A stretch of DNA of 53,137 nucleotides from contig NZ_JHVH01000025.1 in the NCBI RefSeq assembly GCF_000620045.1, forward strand, positions 1 through 53,137, in the 5' to 3' direction. Under the pieces are notes generated by a model. That model was not told the origin of the DNA and searched no databases. It saw nothing but the letters and a program-made list of their open reading frames with translations. Positions within the stretch are counted from its first letter, which is position 1. Each line of letters begins with the position of its first letter. This DNA is from Halomonas halodenitrificans DSM 735. GTDB lineage: Bacteria > Pseudomonadota > Gammaproteobacteria > Pseudomonadales > Halomonadaceae. Positions 9,079 through 17,803 of this stretch are shown piece after piece. A program made the position numbers and the translations under genes.

Positions 9079-9783
9079 ATGATCGGGGCGCTGCTGGGCA
9101 AGTTGCGAGGATGGCTATGGCGTGCCGTCCTGGGCTTCGTGGTGCTGTCGGTGCTGCTGGTGCTGTTGTTCCGTCAGGCACCGGTATTCGGCTCCATGGT
9201 GATGGTCGAGCGCAAGGTGCACTCCTGGATCGTCCGGGAGCCCATCGATATTCAGCATCGCTGGCGCTCCTGGGAGGCACTCTCCGACCATGCCAAGCTG
9301 GCGGTGATCGCCGCCGAGGACCAACGCTTCCCGGTGCACCACGGCTTCGACCTGGTGGAGATTCGGCGTGCCTGGGAGGCGAGCCGCAACGGCGGACGGC
9401 TGCGAGGGGCCAGCACCCTCAGCCAGCAGACCGCCAAGAACCTCTTCCTGTGGAGCGGGCGCAGCTGGGTGCGCAAGGGCTTCGAGGCGTGGTTCACCCT
9501 GCTGATCGAGGTGATCTGGCCCAAGCAGCGCATCCTCGAGGTCTATCTGAATATCGCCGAATGGGACACCGGCGTGTTCGGCCTGGAGGCCGCCGCCCAG
9601 CATTACTTCGGGGTCTCCGCCGATCGGTTGGGGCCGGTGCAGGCCAGCCGGTTAGCGGCGATCCTGCCCGACCCGCGGGGCCGGGATGCCGCGCGACCCT
9701 CTTCCGATGTGGTCCAGCGTAGCGCCTGGATCCGCCGGCAGATGGGCAATCTCGGCGGTGCGGCCTATCTGGATCGATTGTGA
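9079..9783 (+). CDS. mtgA: Monofunctional peptidoglycan glycosyltransferase
   Basis: This 234-residue inner-membrane glycosyltransferase of family GT51 polymerises lipid II into glycan strands. It has one N-terminal membrane anchor (about residues 12-35). The catalytic Glu is near residue 80 in AAEDQRFPVHHGFD, followed by RGASTLSQQTAKNLFLW, RKGFEAWFTLLIE and ILEVYLNIAEW, the conserved GT51 blocks. No transpeptidase domain is present, as expected for MtgA. I start at the ATG after AGAGG rather than at an upstream TTG. Its last 19 bases overlap the convergent LysR gene. Confidence 0.93.
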   Translation: MIGALLGKLRGWLWRAVLGFVVLSVLLVLLFRQAPVFGSMVMVERKVHSWIVREPIDIQHRWRSWEALSDHAKLAVIAAEDQRFPVHHGFDLVEIRRAWEASRNGGRLRGASTLSQQTAKNLFLWSGRSWVRKGFEAWFTLLIEVIWPKQRILEVYLNIAEWDTGVFGLEAAAQHYFGVSADRLGPVQASRLAAILPDPRGRDAARPSSDVVQRSAWIRRQMGNLGGAAYLDRL

Positions 9784-10667
9784 GGAGGTGCCTGTTTCCC
9801 GAGGCGCTCCATCAGATGCTGCCGCATTGCCGTCGCCGCCGGTGACAGACTGACATCGACCTGGCAGATCAGCCCGATCTGGCGCTCCACGTAAGGTTCC
9901 GACAGCGGTACGAAGCGCAGCCTGGCGCACTCCTCGGGAAATGCCAGCCGGGGCAGGGTGGTGATGCCGATACCCGCCTCCAGCATGGCATTCAGCGAAA
10001 TCATGTTGGAGATATCGAAAGCGCTCTGCGCCAGCAGCGGCTCGGCGTCGGTTCCCGACAGCAGCCGCGAGGTGCCGTTGCGGATCAATACCTCCCCCTG
10101 CAGCTCTTGCCAGCTCAGCGCTTCGCGGTCGGCGAAGCGATGATCCTCGCGGCATACCACGCCGACGGCATCCCGCATCAAGGGATAAAACTCCAGTTCC
10201 TCGCTGGCCTGCCACAGGCTGGAGATGCCGAGGTCGACCTCGCCACTCGCCACTAGCCGGCCCACGAAATCGGCGTTGCCGTCGTGGAGGCTGACCCTGA
10301 GATCCGGGTAGCGTTGGATGAAGTCGCTGAGCAGGTGCGGCATCAGCCGACTGGCCACCGAGGGGACGGCCGCCATGTCGATATGCCCGGCGCGCTTCTC
10401 CACCCGGGCCGCCAGGTCTCGACTCAGGCGATCATGATGTGTCACGAGCTCGCGAAAGCGCGGCAGGCAGTAGGCGCCGAAGGGCGTGAGTGTTGCCTTG
10501 CCCCCCTTCTCGAACAGCGGCTCGCCGAGCCTCTGTTCGAGTTCACGCACCGCCATGGAAAGCGCCGGCTGAGTGCGGTGAAGATGGCGGGCGGCGGCAT
10601 GAAAGCCACCCTCATCGACGATGGCCAGCACATAGCGGAGGGGCTGTGTCTTGAGTTCGGGGAGCAT
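9765..10667 (-). CDS. LysR-family regulator divergent from the aldehyde dehydrogenase
   Basis: This 300-residue protein has an N-terminal helix-turn-helix (AARHLHRTQPALSMAVRELEQRLG) and a CysB/CynR-like effector domain. I start at MLPELKTQPLRYVLAIVDEGGF; the extra upstream residues to 10718 would cover the operator. It is divergent from the aldehyde dehydrogenase at 10794 with a GATAA-N7-TTATC repeat between them, so it probably controls that gene and the operon beyond it. Its 3' end overlaps mtgA tail to tail by 19 bases. Confidence 0.85.
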   Translation of the reverse strand: MLPELKTQPLRYVLAIVDEGGFHAAARHLHRTQPALSMAVRELEQRLGEPLFEKGGKATLTPFGAYCLPRFRELVTHHDRLSRDLAARVEKRAGHIDMAAVPSVASRLMPHLLSDFIQRYPDLRVSLHDGNADFVGRLVASGEVDLGISSLWQASEELEFYPLMRDAVGVVCREDHRFADREALSWQELQGEVLIRNGTSRLLSGTDAEPLLAQSAFDISNMISLNAMLEAGIGITTLPRLAFPEECARLRFVPLSEPYVERQIGLICQVDVSLSPAATAMRQHLMERLGKQAPPHNRSR

Positions 10668-10699
10668 GGCAACCTCGCGCTTTCTCTGGGAGGTAGTAA

Positions 10700-10716
10700 G
10701 ATAAGGCGAGTTTATC
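10700..10716. promoter_or_regulatory. LysR-type inverted repeat before the aldehyde dehydrogenase
   Basis: GATAA-N7-TTATC is an inverted repeat of LysR size. Further TTATC/GATTATC elements follow to 10748, in an AT-rich stretch unlike the flanking genes. A tandem array of half-sites would suit cooperative binding by the divergent LysR protein. Confidence 0.45.
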
Positions 10717-10793
10717 ATTTTATCTTTATTACTGATTATCTCTTATCTTCGAATATCGCCTAGAGTGGCGTGGATCATCTCTAGGAGGTTTCC

Positions 10794-12236
10794 ATGTCCC
10801 ACGTTCACTCTCTCTACATCAACGGCACCTGGGTCGAGGGTCAGGGCAGCATCACCAACATTAATCCCTCGGACACGAGTGATATCGTCGGCGAATATGC
10901 CCAGGCCAGTGTCGCCCAGGTGGAGGAGGCCATCGGTGCCGCCAAGCAGGGCCAGAAACAGTGGGCCAAAACCGGCCTCGAGCACCGCTATGGCGTGCTG
11001 ATGGCCATTGGTGATGAGCTGATCGCGCGCAAGGCCGAGCTGGGTGAACTGCTGGCCCGTGAAGAGGGCAAGACCCTGGCCGAGGGCATGGGCGAAGTCC
11101 ATCGCTCGGGCCAGTTCTTCCACTACTACGGCGCCGAAGTGCTGCGTCAGATCGACGAGCGCGCCGAGTCCGTGCGCCCGGGCGTGGAGGTCGATATCCG
11201 CCGCGAGCCGGTGGGCGTGGTCGGCATCATCAGCCCGTGGAACTTCCCCATGGCCACCGCGGTGTGGAAGATCGCCCCGGCGCTGGCCTTCGGCAATGCC
11301 GTGGTGTTCAAGCCCGCGAATCTGGTGCCCGGCAGCGCCTGGGCGCTGAGCGAAATCATCAGCCGCCAGGACATGCCCGCCGGCACCTATAACTTGGTCA
11401 TGGGATCCGGCGGCTCGATCGGCGATGCACTGATCTCGAGCCCCGATATCCAGGCGCTGTCGTTCACCGGTTCGCTGGAAGTGGGCCGCCGCGTGGCCGC
11501 CGCCACCGCCGCCAACCTGGTCAAGTGCCAGCTGGAGATGGGGTCCAAGAACGCCCTGATCGTGGCCGACGACGCCGACCTGGACCTGGCCGTGGAGGCC
11601 GCCTTCAACGGGGCCTACTCCGGCACCGGCCAGAAGTGCACCGCGTCCTCGCGGCTGATCGTCACCGAGAAGGTCCACGACGCCTTCGTCGACAAGCTGA
11701 TCAAGCGGCTCGAGCAGGTCAGGGTCGGTCATGCCCTGGAAGAGGGCGTGAGCTTCGGTCCGGCCGCCGATGCCCGTCAGCTGGAATCCAACCTGGCCTG
11801 GGTCGAACGCGCCCAGAAAGAAGGCGCCAAACTGGCCTTCGGCGGCGAGCGCCTCGAGCGCGATACCGATGGCTACTTCATGGCGCCGACGCTGTTCGTC
11901 GATACCACCAACGACATGCCGATCAATCGCGAAGAGGTCTTCGGGCCCATCGCCTGCGTGATCAAGGTGGCCGACGCCGATGAGGCCATCGAGGCGCTCA
12001 ACGACACCCACTTCGGCCTGACCGCCGGCATCATCACCGACTCCCTGGCGCTTGCCAGCGAGTTCAAGGCCCGCGCCGAAACCGGCTGCGTCATGGTCAA
12101 TCTGGCCACCGCGGGCACCGATTACCATGTGCCCTTCGGCGGGCGCAAGAACTCGAGCTTCGGGCCGCGTGAACAAGGCCGCTATGCCCGCGAGTTCTAC
12201 ACCGTGGTCAAGACCTGCTACGTCAAGGCCAGCTGA
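10794..12236 (+). CDS. NAD(P)-dependent aldehyde dehydrogenase (ketoglutarate-semialdehyde dehydrogenase-like)
   Basis: This 480-residue soluble ALDH oxidises an aldehyde to the acid. The general-base Glu248 lies in LEMGSKN and the nucleophile Cys282 in GQKCTASSR. The cofactor loop is SPWNFPMATAVWKIAPALAFGN and FTGSLEVGRR. The EMGSKN variant (ELGGKN elsewhere) and the C-terminus DYHVPFGGRKNSSFGPREQGRYAREFY resemble alpha-ketoglutarate semialdehyde dehydrogenases, but the substrate is not proven. It starts at the ATG after AGGAGG. It heads a run with the dipeptidase gene 41 bases downstream, so an aldehyde from N-methyl or amino compound breakdown is also plausible. Confidence 0.88.
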   Translation: MSHVHSLYINGTWVEGQGSITNINPSDTSDIVGEYAQASVAQVEEAIGAAKQGQKQWAKTGLEHRYGVLMAIGDELIARKAELGELLAREEGKTLAEGMGEVHRSGQFFHYYGAEVLRQIDERAESVRPGVEVDIRREPVGVVGIISPWNFPMATAVWKIAPALAFGNAVVFKPANLVPGSAWALSEIISRQDMPAGTYNLVMGSGGSIGDALISSPDIQALSFTGSLEVGRRVAAATAANLVKCQLEMGSKNALIVADDADLDLAVEAAFNGAYSGTGQKCTASSRLIVTEKVHDAFVDKLIKRLEQVRVGHALEEGVSFGPAADARQLESNLAWVERAQKEGAKLAFGGERLERDTDGYFMAPTLFVDTTNDMPINREEVFGPIACVIKVADADEAIEALNDTHFGLTAGIITDSLALASEFKARAETGCVMVNLATAGTDYHVPFGGRKNSSFGPREQGRYAREFYTVVKTCYVKAS

Positions 12237-12277
12237 GCCAGGGCTCGCCACGTCAACGCCTGAGAGGAGCCGACGCC

Positions 12278-13285
12278 ATGTCCAACGCGATGCTGACGGT
12301 CGATGGTCTGCAGTATTCCAACTGGTCGCGTGAGATCTTCGAGCAGATGCGCGAGGGCGGCGTCGACGCCGTCCACGCCACCCTGGTCTACCATGAGACT
12401 ATCCGCGAGACGCTCTCGCGGATGGGCGAGTGGAATCGCCGCTTCGAGGAACACGCCGACCTGATCATGCCGGTGCGTCAGCCCGGCGATATCCGGCGCG
12501 CCCGGCAACAGGGGCGCATTGGCATCTTCCTGGGTGCCCAGAATTGCTCGCCCATCGAAGACGATATCGACATGGTCGAGATCATGCGCGACCTGGGCTT
12601 GCTGATCATGCAGCTCACCTATAACAACCAGAGCCTGCTGGCCTGCGGTTGTTACGAGGCCGAGGACAGCGGCATCACCCGCTTCGGACGCCAGGTGATT
12701 CGCGAGATGAACCGCGTCGGCATGGTCATCGACATGTCACACAGCGGCGAGCGCTCGACCCTGGAGGCCATCGAGCTGTCCAGCCGGCCGGTGATCATCT
12801 CGCATGCCAACCCGGCGAGCTTTCATCCGGCCAAGCGCAACAAGTCCGACAAGGTACTCAGGGCCATCGCCGAGTGCGACGGCCTGCTGGGGTTCTCGGC
12901 CTATCCGTTCCACCTGAAAAACGGCCCGGACTGCACGCTGGCCGAGTACTGCGAAATGATCGCGCGCACCGCCGACCTGATGGGCGTGGAGCACCTGGGA
13001 ATGGGCACCGACCTGTGCCAGAACCAGCCCACCTCGGTGCTTGAATGGATGCGCAACGGCCGCTGGTCGAAGGACATGGACTACGGCGAAGGCAGTGCCA
13101 CCAATGCCGGCTGGCCCGCACCGCTGCCCTGGCTGCGCGACAGCCGCGACTTCCCCAGTTTGATCGGCGGCCTGCGTGACGTCGGTTTCAGCGAAAGGGA
13201 GGTCGCCGGAATCATGGGGCAGAACTGGGTGGCCCTGCTGGAGCGTACCGCCACGCCCCGGCAATGCCTGAACCAGGCCGCCTGA
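12278..13285 (+). CDS. Membrane (renal) dipeptidase-family metallohydrolase
   Basis: This 335-residue protein belongs to peptidase family M19. Visible family features are ATLVYHETIRETLS, an acidic/His metal-site region in MVIDMSHSGERSTLEAIELSSRPVIISHANP, and LGMGTDLCQNQP. Homologues lie next to dimethylglycine and betaine demethylase genes in pseudomonads and marine bacteria, where their role is not established. In this window the usual demethylase genes are absent, but formaldehyde oxidation genes flank it on both sides. No signal peptide is seen, so it is probably cytoplasmic despite the family name. Confidence 0.85.
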   Translation: MSNAMLTVDGLQYSNWSREIFEQMREGGVDAVHATLVYHETIRETLSRMGEWNRRFEEHADLIMPVRQPGDIRRARQQGRIGIFLGAQNCSPIEDDIDMVEIMRDLGLLIMQLTYNNQSLLACGCYEAEDSGITRFGRQVIREMNRVGMVIDMSHSGERSTLEAIELSSRPVIISHANPASFHPAKRNKSDKVLRAIAECDGLLGFSAYPFHLKNGPDCTLAEYCEMIARTADLMGVEHLGMGTDLCQNQPTSVLEWMRNGRWSKDMDYGEGSATNAGWPAPLPWLRDSRDFPSLIGGLRDVGFSEREVAGIMGQNWVALLERTATPRQCLNQAA

Positions 13286-13374
13286 ACGGACAGCATCACC
13301 CGTTACAACCATAAGAATGACACACAGAGGCCTCGTTCCTATCCGGTGTTCGGGGTCCTCTCGGGAGCTTCGAG

Positions 13375-15128
13375 ATGATCGACCGTGTTTCTCCGCTCGA
13401 GGAGAGTCTGCGCCTGCGTGCCCCGGAGCGGGTCATGGACCTGGAGCGCCTGGGCAGCCTGCACCCCAGCCGCCTGAGCTTCGTGCGCAGCCTGATGCGT
13501 CAGATGGCGCGTCAGCGCTGGCAGATCAGCACCACGCGTTTCGATCTCGATGATGATGGCCATGGCACGGCCATCTATCGTCTGCAGACACCGCGCGGGC
13601 GTTATCATGGCGTGATCTTCTCCCAGCCGCTGCCCGACACGGCGCGCTCGGACCGCGTCATCGCCGAGGCCTGGGACGTCACCTTCGGCGTGGTCGAGGG
13701 CGATGTGGACGCCGCCCTGCTCGAGCAGATGGCGGCCAACGTGCCGCTGCAGGAGGCCGGCCGCCAGCACCCGCGCCTGCTGGTGCTATCCCGGGCCAAC
13801 CGCAGCCTGCGCAACTTCGCGGCCTTCACCGAGGCGCTCGGTGCCGGCCGCCAGCCTGACCCGCAATGGATCACCCGGGTCGGCTACCTGTATCGCACCA
13901 CGGCGGTCTATGGTAACGGCAAGTTCGGCATCGCCGACTTCGACCGCCTGCGTGACAACCCGGACTTCCAGCGACCCTTCTCGGCTCAGATGCTGGGGGT
14001 CTACCTGCTGCGCCACTTCTCCATCGAACAGATCGAGCACATCGCCAGGCGCCGGCCACCGCCATCGGCCTGGCCGCCTCGCTGAAACGCTATCTGGGCA
14101 TCGGTAACTCCACCGGACTCGGCATGGCCCCGTTTCTGATCAACCATCCTCAGTTGATCGAACAATGGGTCGAGAGCCGCGAGCAGGCGCTGGCCCAGAT
14201 CAGTGCCCAGCAGCCCGATGAGGCACAGCGTGCCGCGCTGATGGCACTGATCAGCCGGGCCCAGCGCCACCTGGAGCAGACCGTCACTGAAGACGAGGAG
14301 CAGAGCGCGCGCAACGTCGAAACGGCGGCGGCCCTGCCCGAGGTGCGCATCTGGCTCGAGCAGGTACCGCTGACCGACGATCTCTGGCAGGAGCTGATCG
14401 AGTGGGGGCACCGAAGCCTGTCGCTGGAGACCCAGGAGCTGATCAATACCCTGCTGCTGGAGATCTATCCGGACATCGTCGAACCCTTCGAGGATCGCAT
14501 GGGCGTCGATGAGCGTCTGGAGTTGACGCCGGAAATGCCGCTGGTGCGCCTCAAGCAGCTGATCGAGACCCACTATGACTGGGCGCTTTCCTACGACTTC
14601 GATGATCCCGAGAATCGCTACTGGTTCTGGTACCGCTCCGTCGAGAAGGAGGAGCCGCGGCTCGGGGTGCGCGGCAGCGAACCCGGTGCCGACCGCGAGC
14701 TCAAGCTGGCCATCGCCCCGCGGGTCGCGGACACCCATCGGGTCATCACCGATTATCTGAGCGATCACCCCCGTGCCACGACGGTGGATTTCCTGATCCA
14801 GCATTCGCGCCACAAGGACATCGTGCGTCGCATTCAGACCATGGTCGAAACGCCTTTCGGCGAGATTCGCGCCAACCTCTGGGCCCGCGACATGAAGCCC
14901 ATGCATCTGTTGCGTACCAAGTTGTCATTCTTCGGCGCCAGCCGCTTCGATCCCAAGTCGGATCGTTGGGTACGCATCACGCTGTTCCAGGGCGCACCGC
15001 TGATCGAGGAGCTCAACGCCGAGCCCGAGGATCTGCGTGCCTTCGACGACTGGAGCTTTCCGCTCGAACCATCGACAAGCCACGCCGAGGACATACCCAC
15101 CACCATTACCACCGGAGTCGTGACATGA
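13375..15128 (+). pseudogene. Large uncharacterised protein gene, split by a frameshift
   Basis: Two open frames, 13375 to about 14045 and about 14043 to 15128, together encode roughly 584 residues. The first frame stops at 14085 after a sudden Pro-rich tail (RRPPPSAWPPR), while the other frame continues smoothly as APATAIGLAASLKRYLG. Restoring one C in the run at 14045-14046 would join them in frame. It is either a 1-base deletion in the genome or a sequencing error. Neither half has a motif I recognise. The sequence is rich in acidic and aromatic residues, with no signal peptide or membrane segment. The last four bases overlap the DUF3726-like gene (ATGA), and the dipeptidase gene is 89 bases upstream, so the three probably act together. 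Confidence 0.75.
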
Positions 15129-15925
15129 AGGTCTCCTACAACGAGCTGCAGGGGCTGTGCCGCAAGGCCTTTCTGGGCATGGGCTTCGAGGACGGCGACG
15201 CCAGCGACGCGGCCGACATGGTCGCCTGGATGCAGCTTCACGAGCTTGACGGGCTGGAGGCCCTCAACCGCGGCCTCGATTACCTGCTGGCCGAGCAGCA
15301 TGCCCAGGAGCAGGCGCCGGTGCAGCTCTATGCCGATGGTGATCTCGCGGTACTCGATGGCCAGGGGCACAGCGTCCTCAGGAGCTCGAGCCTGGCGCTG
15401 GAGCTCGGTTTCGCCAAGGCACGCGCCCGGGGATTTTCGGTGATCAAGATCCGGCGCTGTCACAATCGCCAGCTGATCATGGGCTATCTGGCCCGTATCG
15501 CCGGGCGGGGCATGAACGTTACCGCCTTCTGGCGCAACGCCCAGGCCCCGCAAGGCGACGGCAACGGAGAGCCACCGCTCACCGAGCAGGTCGTCGGCTT
15601 TCGCGCCAACAGCTCGGTGCCCGAGATCCGTGTCTACGCGGTGACCCAGGTGCCCGAGGAAAACGAGCTCAATGACGGCATCACGCTGGTCTTTGCCAAC
15701 CACGTGAACCTGCTGCCCTCGATGCGCTCCGAGTTCGACTACGACCTGTTGGCCCGCCACGAGGAGTCGACGCTGCTGGCCTGCCGCGAGCGGGCCATGC
15801 TGGATGGTATTCCCATCAATGATGGCGTGTGGAACCGACTCAAGGATCTGGCAGCACGCATTCTGGTCGAGTCCACCGATGCCTCTCGCGGCGGCGCCGG
15901 GGCCGGAACCACCGACAACGATTGA
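15125..15925 (+). CDS. DUF3726-like protein of unknown function
   Basis: This 266-residue cytoplasmic protein opens with MKVSYNELQGLCRKAFLG and then GDASDAADMVAWMQLHELDGLEALNRGL, which resembles the DUF3726 domain (from memory of the family). The middle contains IKIRRCHNRQLIMGYLARIAGRGMNVTAFWR, and the C-terminal 30 residues are Gly/Ala-rich and probably disordered. Its start overlaps the stop of the upstream unknown gene. No catalytic motif can be assigned. Its place between the dipeptidase and formate dehydrogenase suggests a part in one-carbon or methylamine metabolism, which is an inference from context only. Confidence 0.75.
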   Translation: MKVSYNELQGLCRKAFLGMGFEDGDASDAADMVAWMQLHELDGLEALNRGLDYLLAEQHAQEQAPVQLYADGDLAVLDGQGHSVLRSSSLALELGFAKARARGFSVIKIRRCHNRQLIMGYLARIAGRGMNVTAFWRNAQAPQGDGNGEPPLTEQVVGFRANSSVPEIRVYAVTQVPEENELNDGITLVFANHVNLLPSMRSEFDYDLLARHEESTLLACRERAMLDGIPINDGVWNRLKDLAARILVESTDASRGGAGAGTTDND

Positions 15926-16077
15926 GCGGTCATCATTTAGAGGCGCATGTCACTGCTCGGAGATTGTCCAGGCTTGGGGCAAGTGCCACTATGATAGGGA
16001 TGATGCACACCGGCATCCGAGATGCGGGAAGCTGCCGATACTCGAGGCCCCATAACAACCATGACAATGAGCTCGTT

Positions 16078-17793
16078 ATGACCGTGGAAAACTCTCAAGC
16101 GAAGCGTCGCCGCGGCAGAACCCGCGGCCGGGAGCTGGCCCCGTTGGCGCTTGCCGGGCTGCGTAGTCTGCTGGGCGACGAGCGCAGTGATTCTAGCCTG
16201 CGGCGTCGCGATCGGTTGATCGAGCACCTGCATGCCATTCAGGATGCCCAGGGGCATCTGGCCATGGCCGAGCTGCGGGCGCTGGCCGCCTACATGAACC
16301 TGCCCATGGCGGCCATCTACGAGACCGCGACCTTCTATGCCCACTTCGACGTGGTCCACGATGATCAGGCATCGCCGCCCGAGGTGACGGTGCGGGTCTG
16401 CGACTCCCTCGCCTGCCAGCTGGCCGGCGCGGCGGGACTGAAGGCCGAGCTGGAGGCCGGCGCCGACCCCGCAAGCGTGCGCGTGGTGCGGGCCCCCTGC
16501 ATGGGGCGCTGTGACAGCGCCCCGGTGGTGGAGGTGGGGCATCATCATGTGCGCTATGCCACGGCGGCGGGCGTCGAGGCGGTGGTAGATACCGGTCACT
16601 TCCATCCCGAGACGATCCTCTGGCAGCGCCTGGCCGACTATCGCGAGGCCGGCGGCCATCGTCTGCTGAGTGCCTGCCGCGACGGCGAGGTGAGCGTCGA
16701 GTCGCTCAGCCAAGCGTTCGAGCATGCCGGGCTGCGTGGCCTGGGCGGCGCCGGCTTTCCGTTGTATCGGAAGTGGCAGGCGGTCCGCGCCGAGCCCGGC
16801 CCCCGCTATGCGGTGGTCAACGCCGACGAGGGCGAGCCCGGTACCCTCAAGGACCGCGTCTATCTCGAGCGTGAGCCCCATCGCTTCCTGGAGGGGGCCC
16901 TGGTCGGCGCCTGGGTGGTGGAGGCCGAGGCGCTCTATATCTATCTGCGCGACGAATATCCCGGCCTGCACCGGGTGTTGGCCGAGGCGATCGAGGAGCT
17001 GGAGACCGCCGGACTGGTGGCGCCGGGCTATATCGTGCTGCGTCGCGGCGCCGGCGCCTATATCTGCGGCGAGGAATCGGCGCTGATCGAGTCCCTGGAG
17101 GGCAAGCCCGGCAAGCCCCGTCATCGTCCGCCCTTCGTGGCCCAGAAGGGGCTCTTCGACCGTCCGACCCTGGTCAACAACGTCGAGACCGTCTATTGGG
17201 TCCCGCGAATCTGGGAGCAGGGGGCCGAGTGGTTCGCCGCCCAGGGCCGCCACGGCCGGAGTGGGCTACGCAGCTTTTCGGTCTCCGGGCGAGTCAGGCG
17301 CCCCGGGGTGCATCTGGCCCCGGCGGGCATCACCCTGAGCGAGCTGCTGGAGGAATATTGCGGCGGCATGACCGAGGGGCATCGCCTGCTGGGCTATCTG
17401 CCCGGCGGTGCCTCCGGAGGCATCCTGCCCGCCAGCAAGGCGGATATCCCACTGGATTTCGATACCCTTCAGGAACACGGCTGCTTTATCGGTTCGGCGG
17501 CGATCGTCGTGTTCTCGGACCAGGATGACCTGCGTGCCCTGGCCACCAACCTGCTGGCCTTCTTCGCCGATGAATCCTGCGGGCAGTGCACACCCTGCCG
17601 AGTGGGAACCGAGAAGATGCTCACCCTGCTCGAACGCGACAGCTGGGATGTCCCGCAGCTCGAACGCCTCGCCCGGGTGATGATGGACGCGTCCATCTGT
17701 GGCCTGGGGCAGGCGGCGCCCAACCCGGTGATCAGCCTGCTGCGTGACTTCCGCGGCGAGCTTGCCGGCCGCAACCTGATCGCCAAGGGGTGA
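16078..17793 (+). CDS. NAD-dependent formate dehydrogenase, fused NuoE/NuoF-like subunit
   Basis: This 571-residue diaphorase subunit passes electrons from formate to NAD. Residues about 30-175 are NuoE/FdsG-like, with a 2Fe-2S site (CDSLACQ and APCMGRCDSAP). The rest is NuoF/FdsB-like: FMN and NADH sites in LGGAGFPLYRKW, NADEGEPGTLKDRVYLE and GAGAYICGEESALIESLEG, then the 4Fe-4S cysteines in ESCGQCTPCRVG and DASICGLG. These parts are separate genes in the well-studied Rhodobacter/Cupriavidus enzyme, so this is a fusion. Frame is open further upstream to 15829 and another ATG lies at 15991. I chose 16078, but the start is uncertain because no clear ribosome site precedes it. Confidence 0.88.
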   Translation: MTVENSQAKRRRGRTRGRELAPLALAGLRSLLGDERSDSSLRRRDRLIEHLHAIQDAQGHLAMAELRALAAYMNLPMAAIYETATFYAHFDVVHDDQASPPEVTVRVCDSLACQLAGAAGLKAELEAGADPASVRVVRAPCMGRCDSAPVVEVGHHHVRYATAAGVEAVVDTGHFHPETILWQRLADYREAGGHRLLSACRDGEVSVESLSQAFEHAGLRGLGGAGFPLYRKWQAVRAEPGPRYAVVNADEGEPGTLKDRVYLEREPHRFLEGALVGAWVVEAEALYIYLRDEYPGLHRVLAEAIEELETAGLVAPGYIVLRRGAGAYICGEESALIESLEGKPGKPRHRPPFVAQKGLFDRPTLVNNVETVYWVPRIWEQGAEWFAAQGRHGRSGLRSFSVSGRVRRPGVHLAPAGITLSELLEEYCGGMTEGHRLLGYLPGGASGGILPASKADIPLDFDTLQEHGCFIGSAAIVVFSDQDDLRALATNLLAFFADESCGQCTPCRVGTEKMLTLLERDSWDVPQLERLARVMMDASICGLGQAAPNPVISLLRDFRGELAGRNLIAKG

Positions 17794-17803
17794 GGAGGCA
17801 GAG

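Noticed and set aside
10743..12251. 502-codon minus-strand frame opposite the aldehyde dehydrogenase
   Set aside because: It covers the same bases as a complete ALDH with catalytic residues and has no domain of its own.
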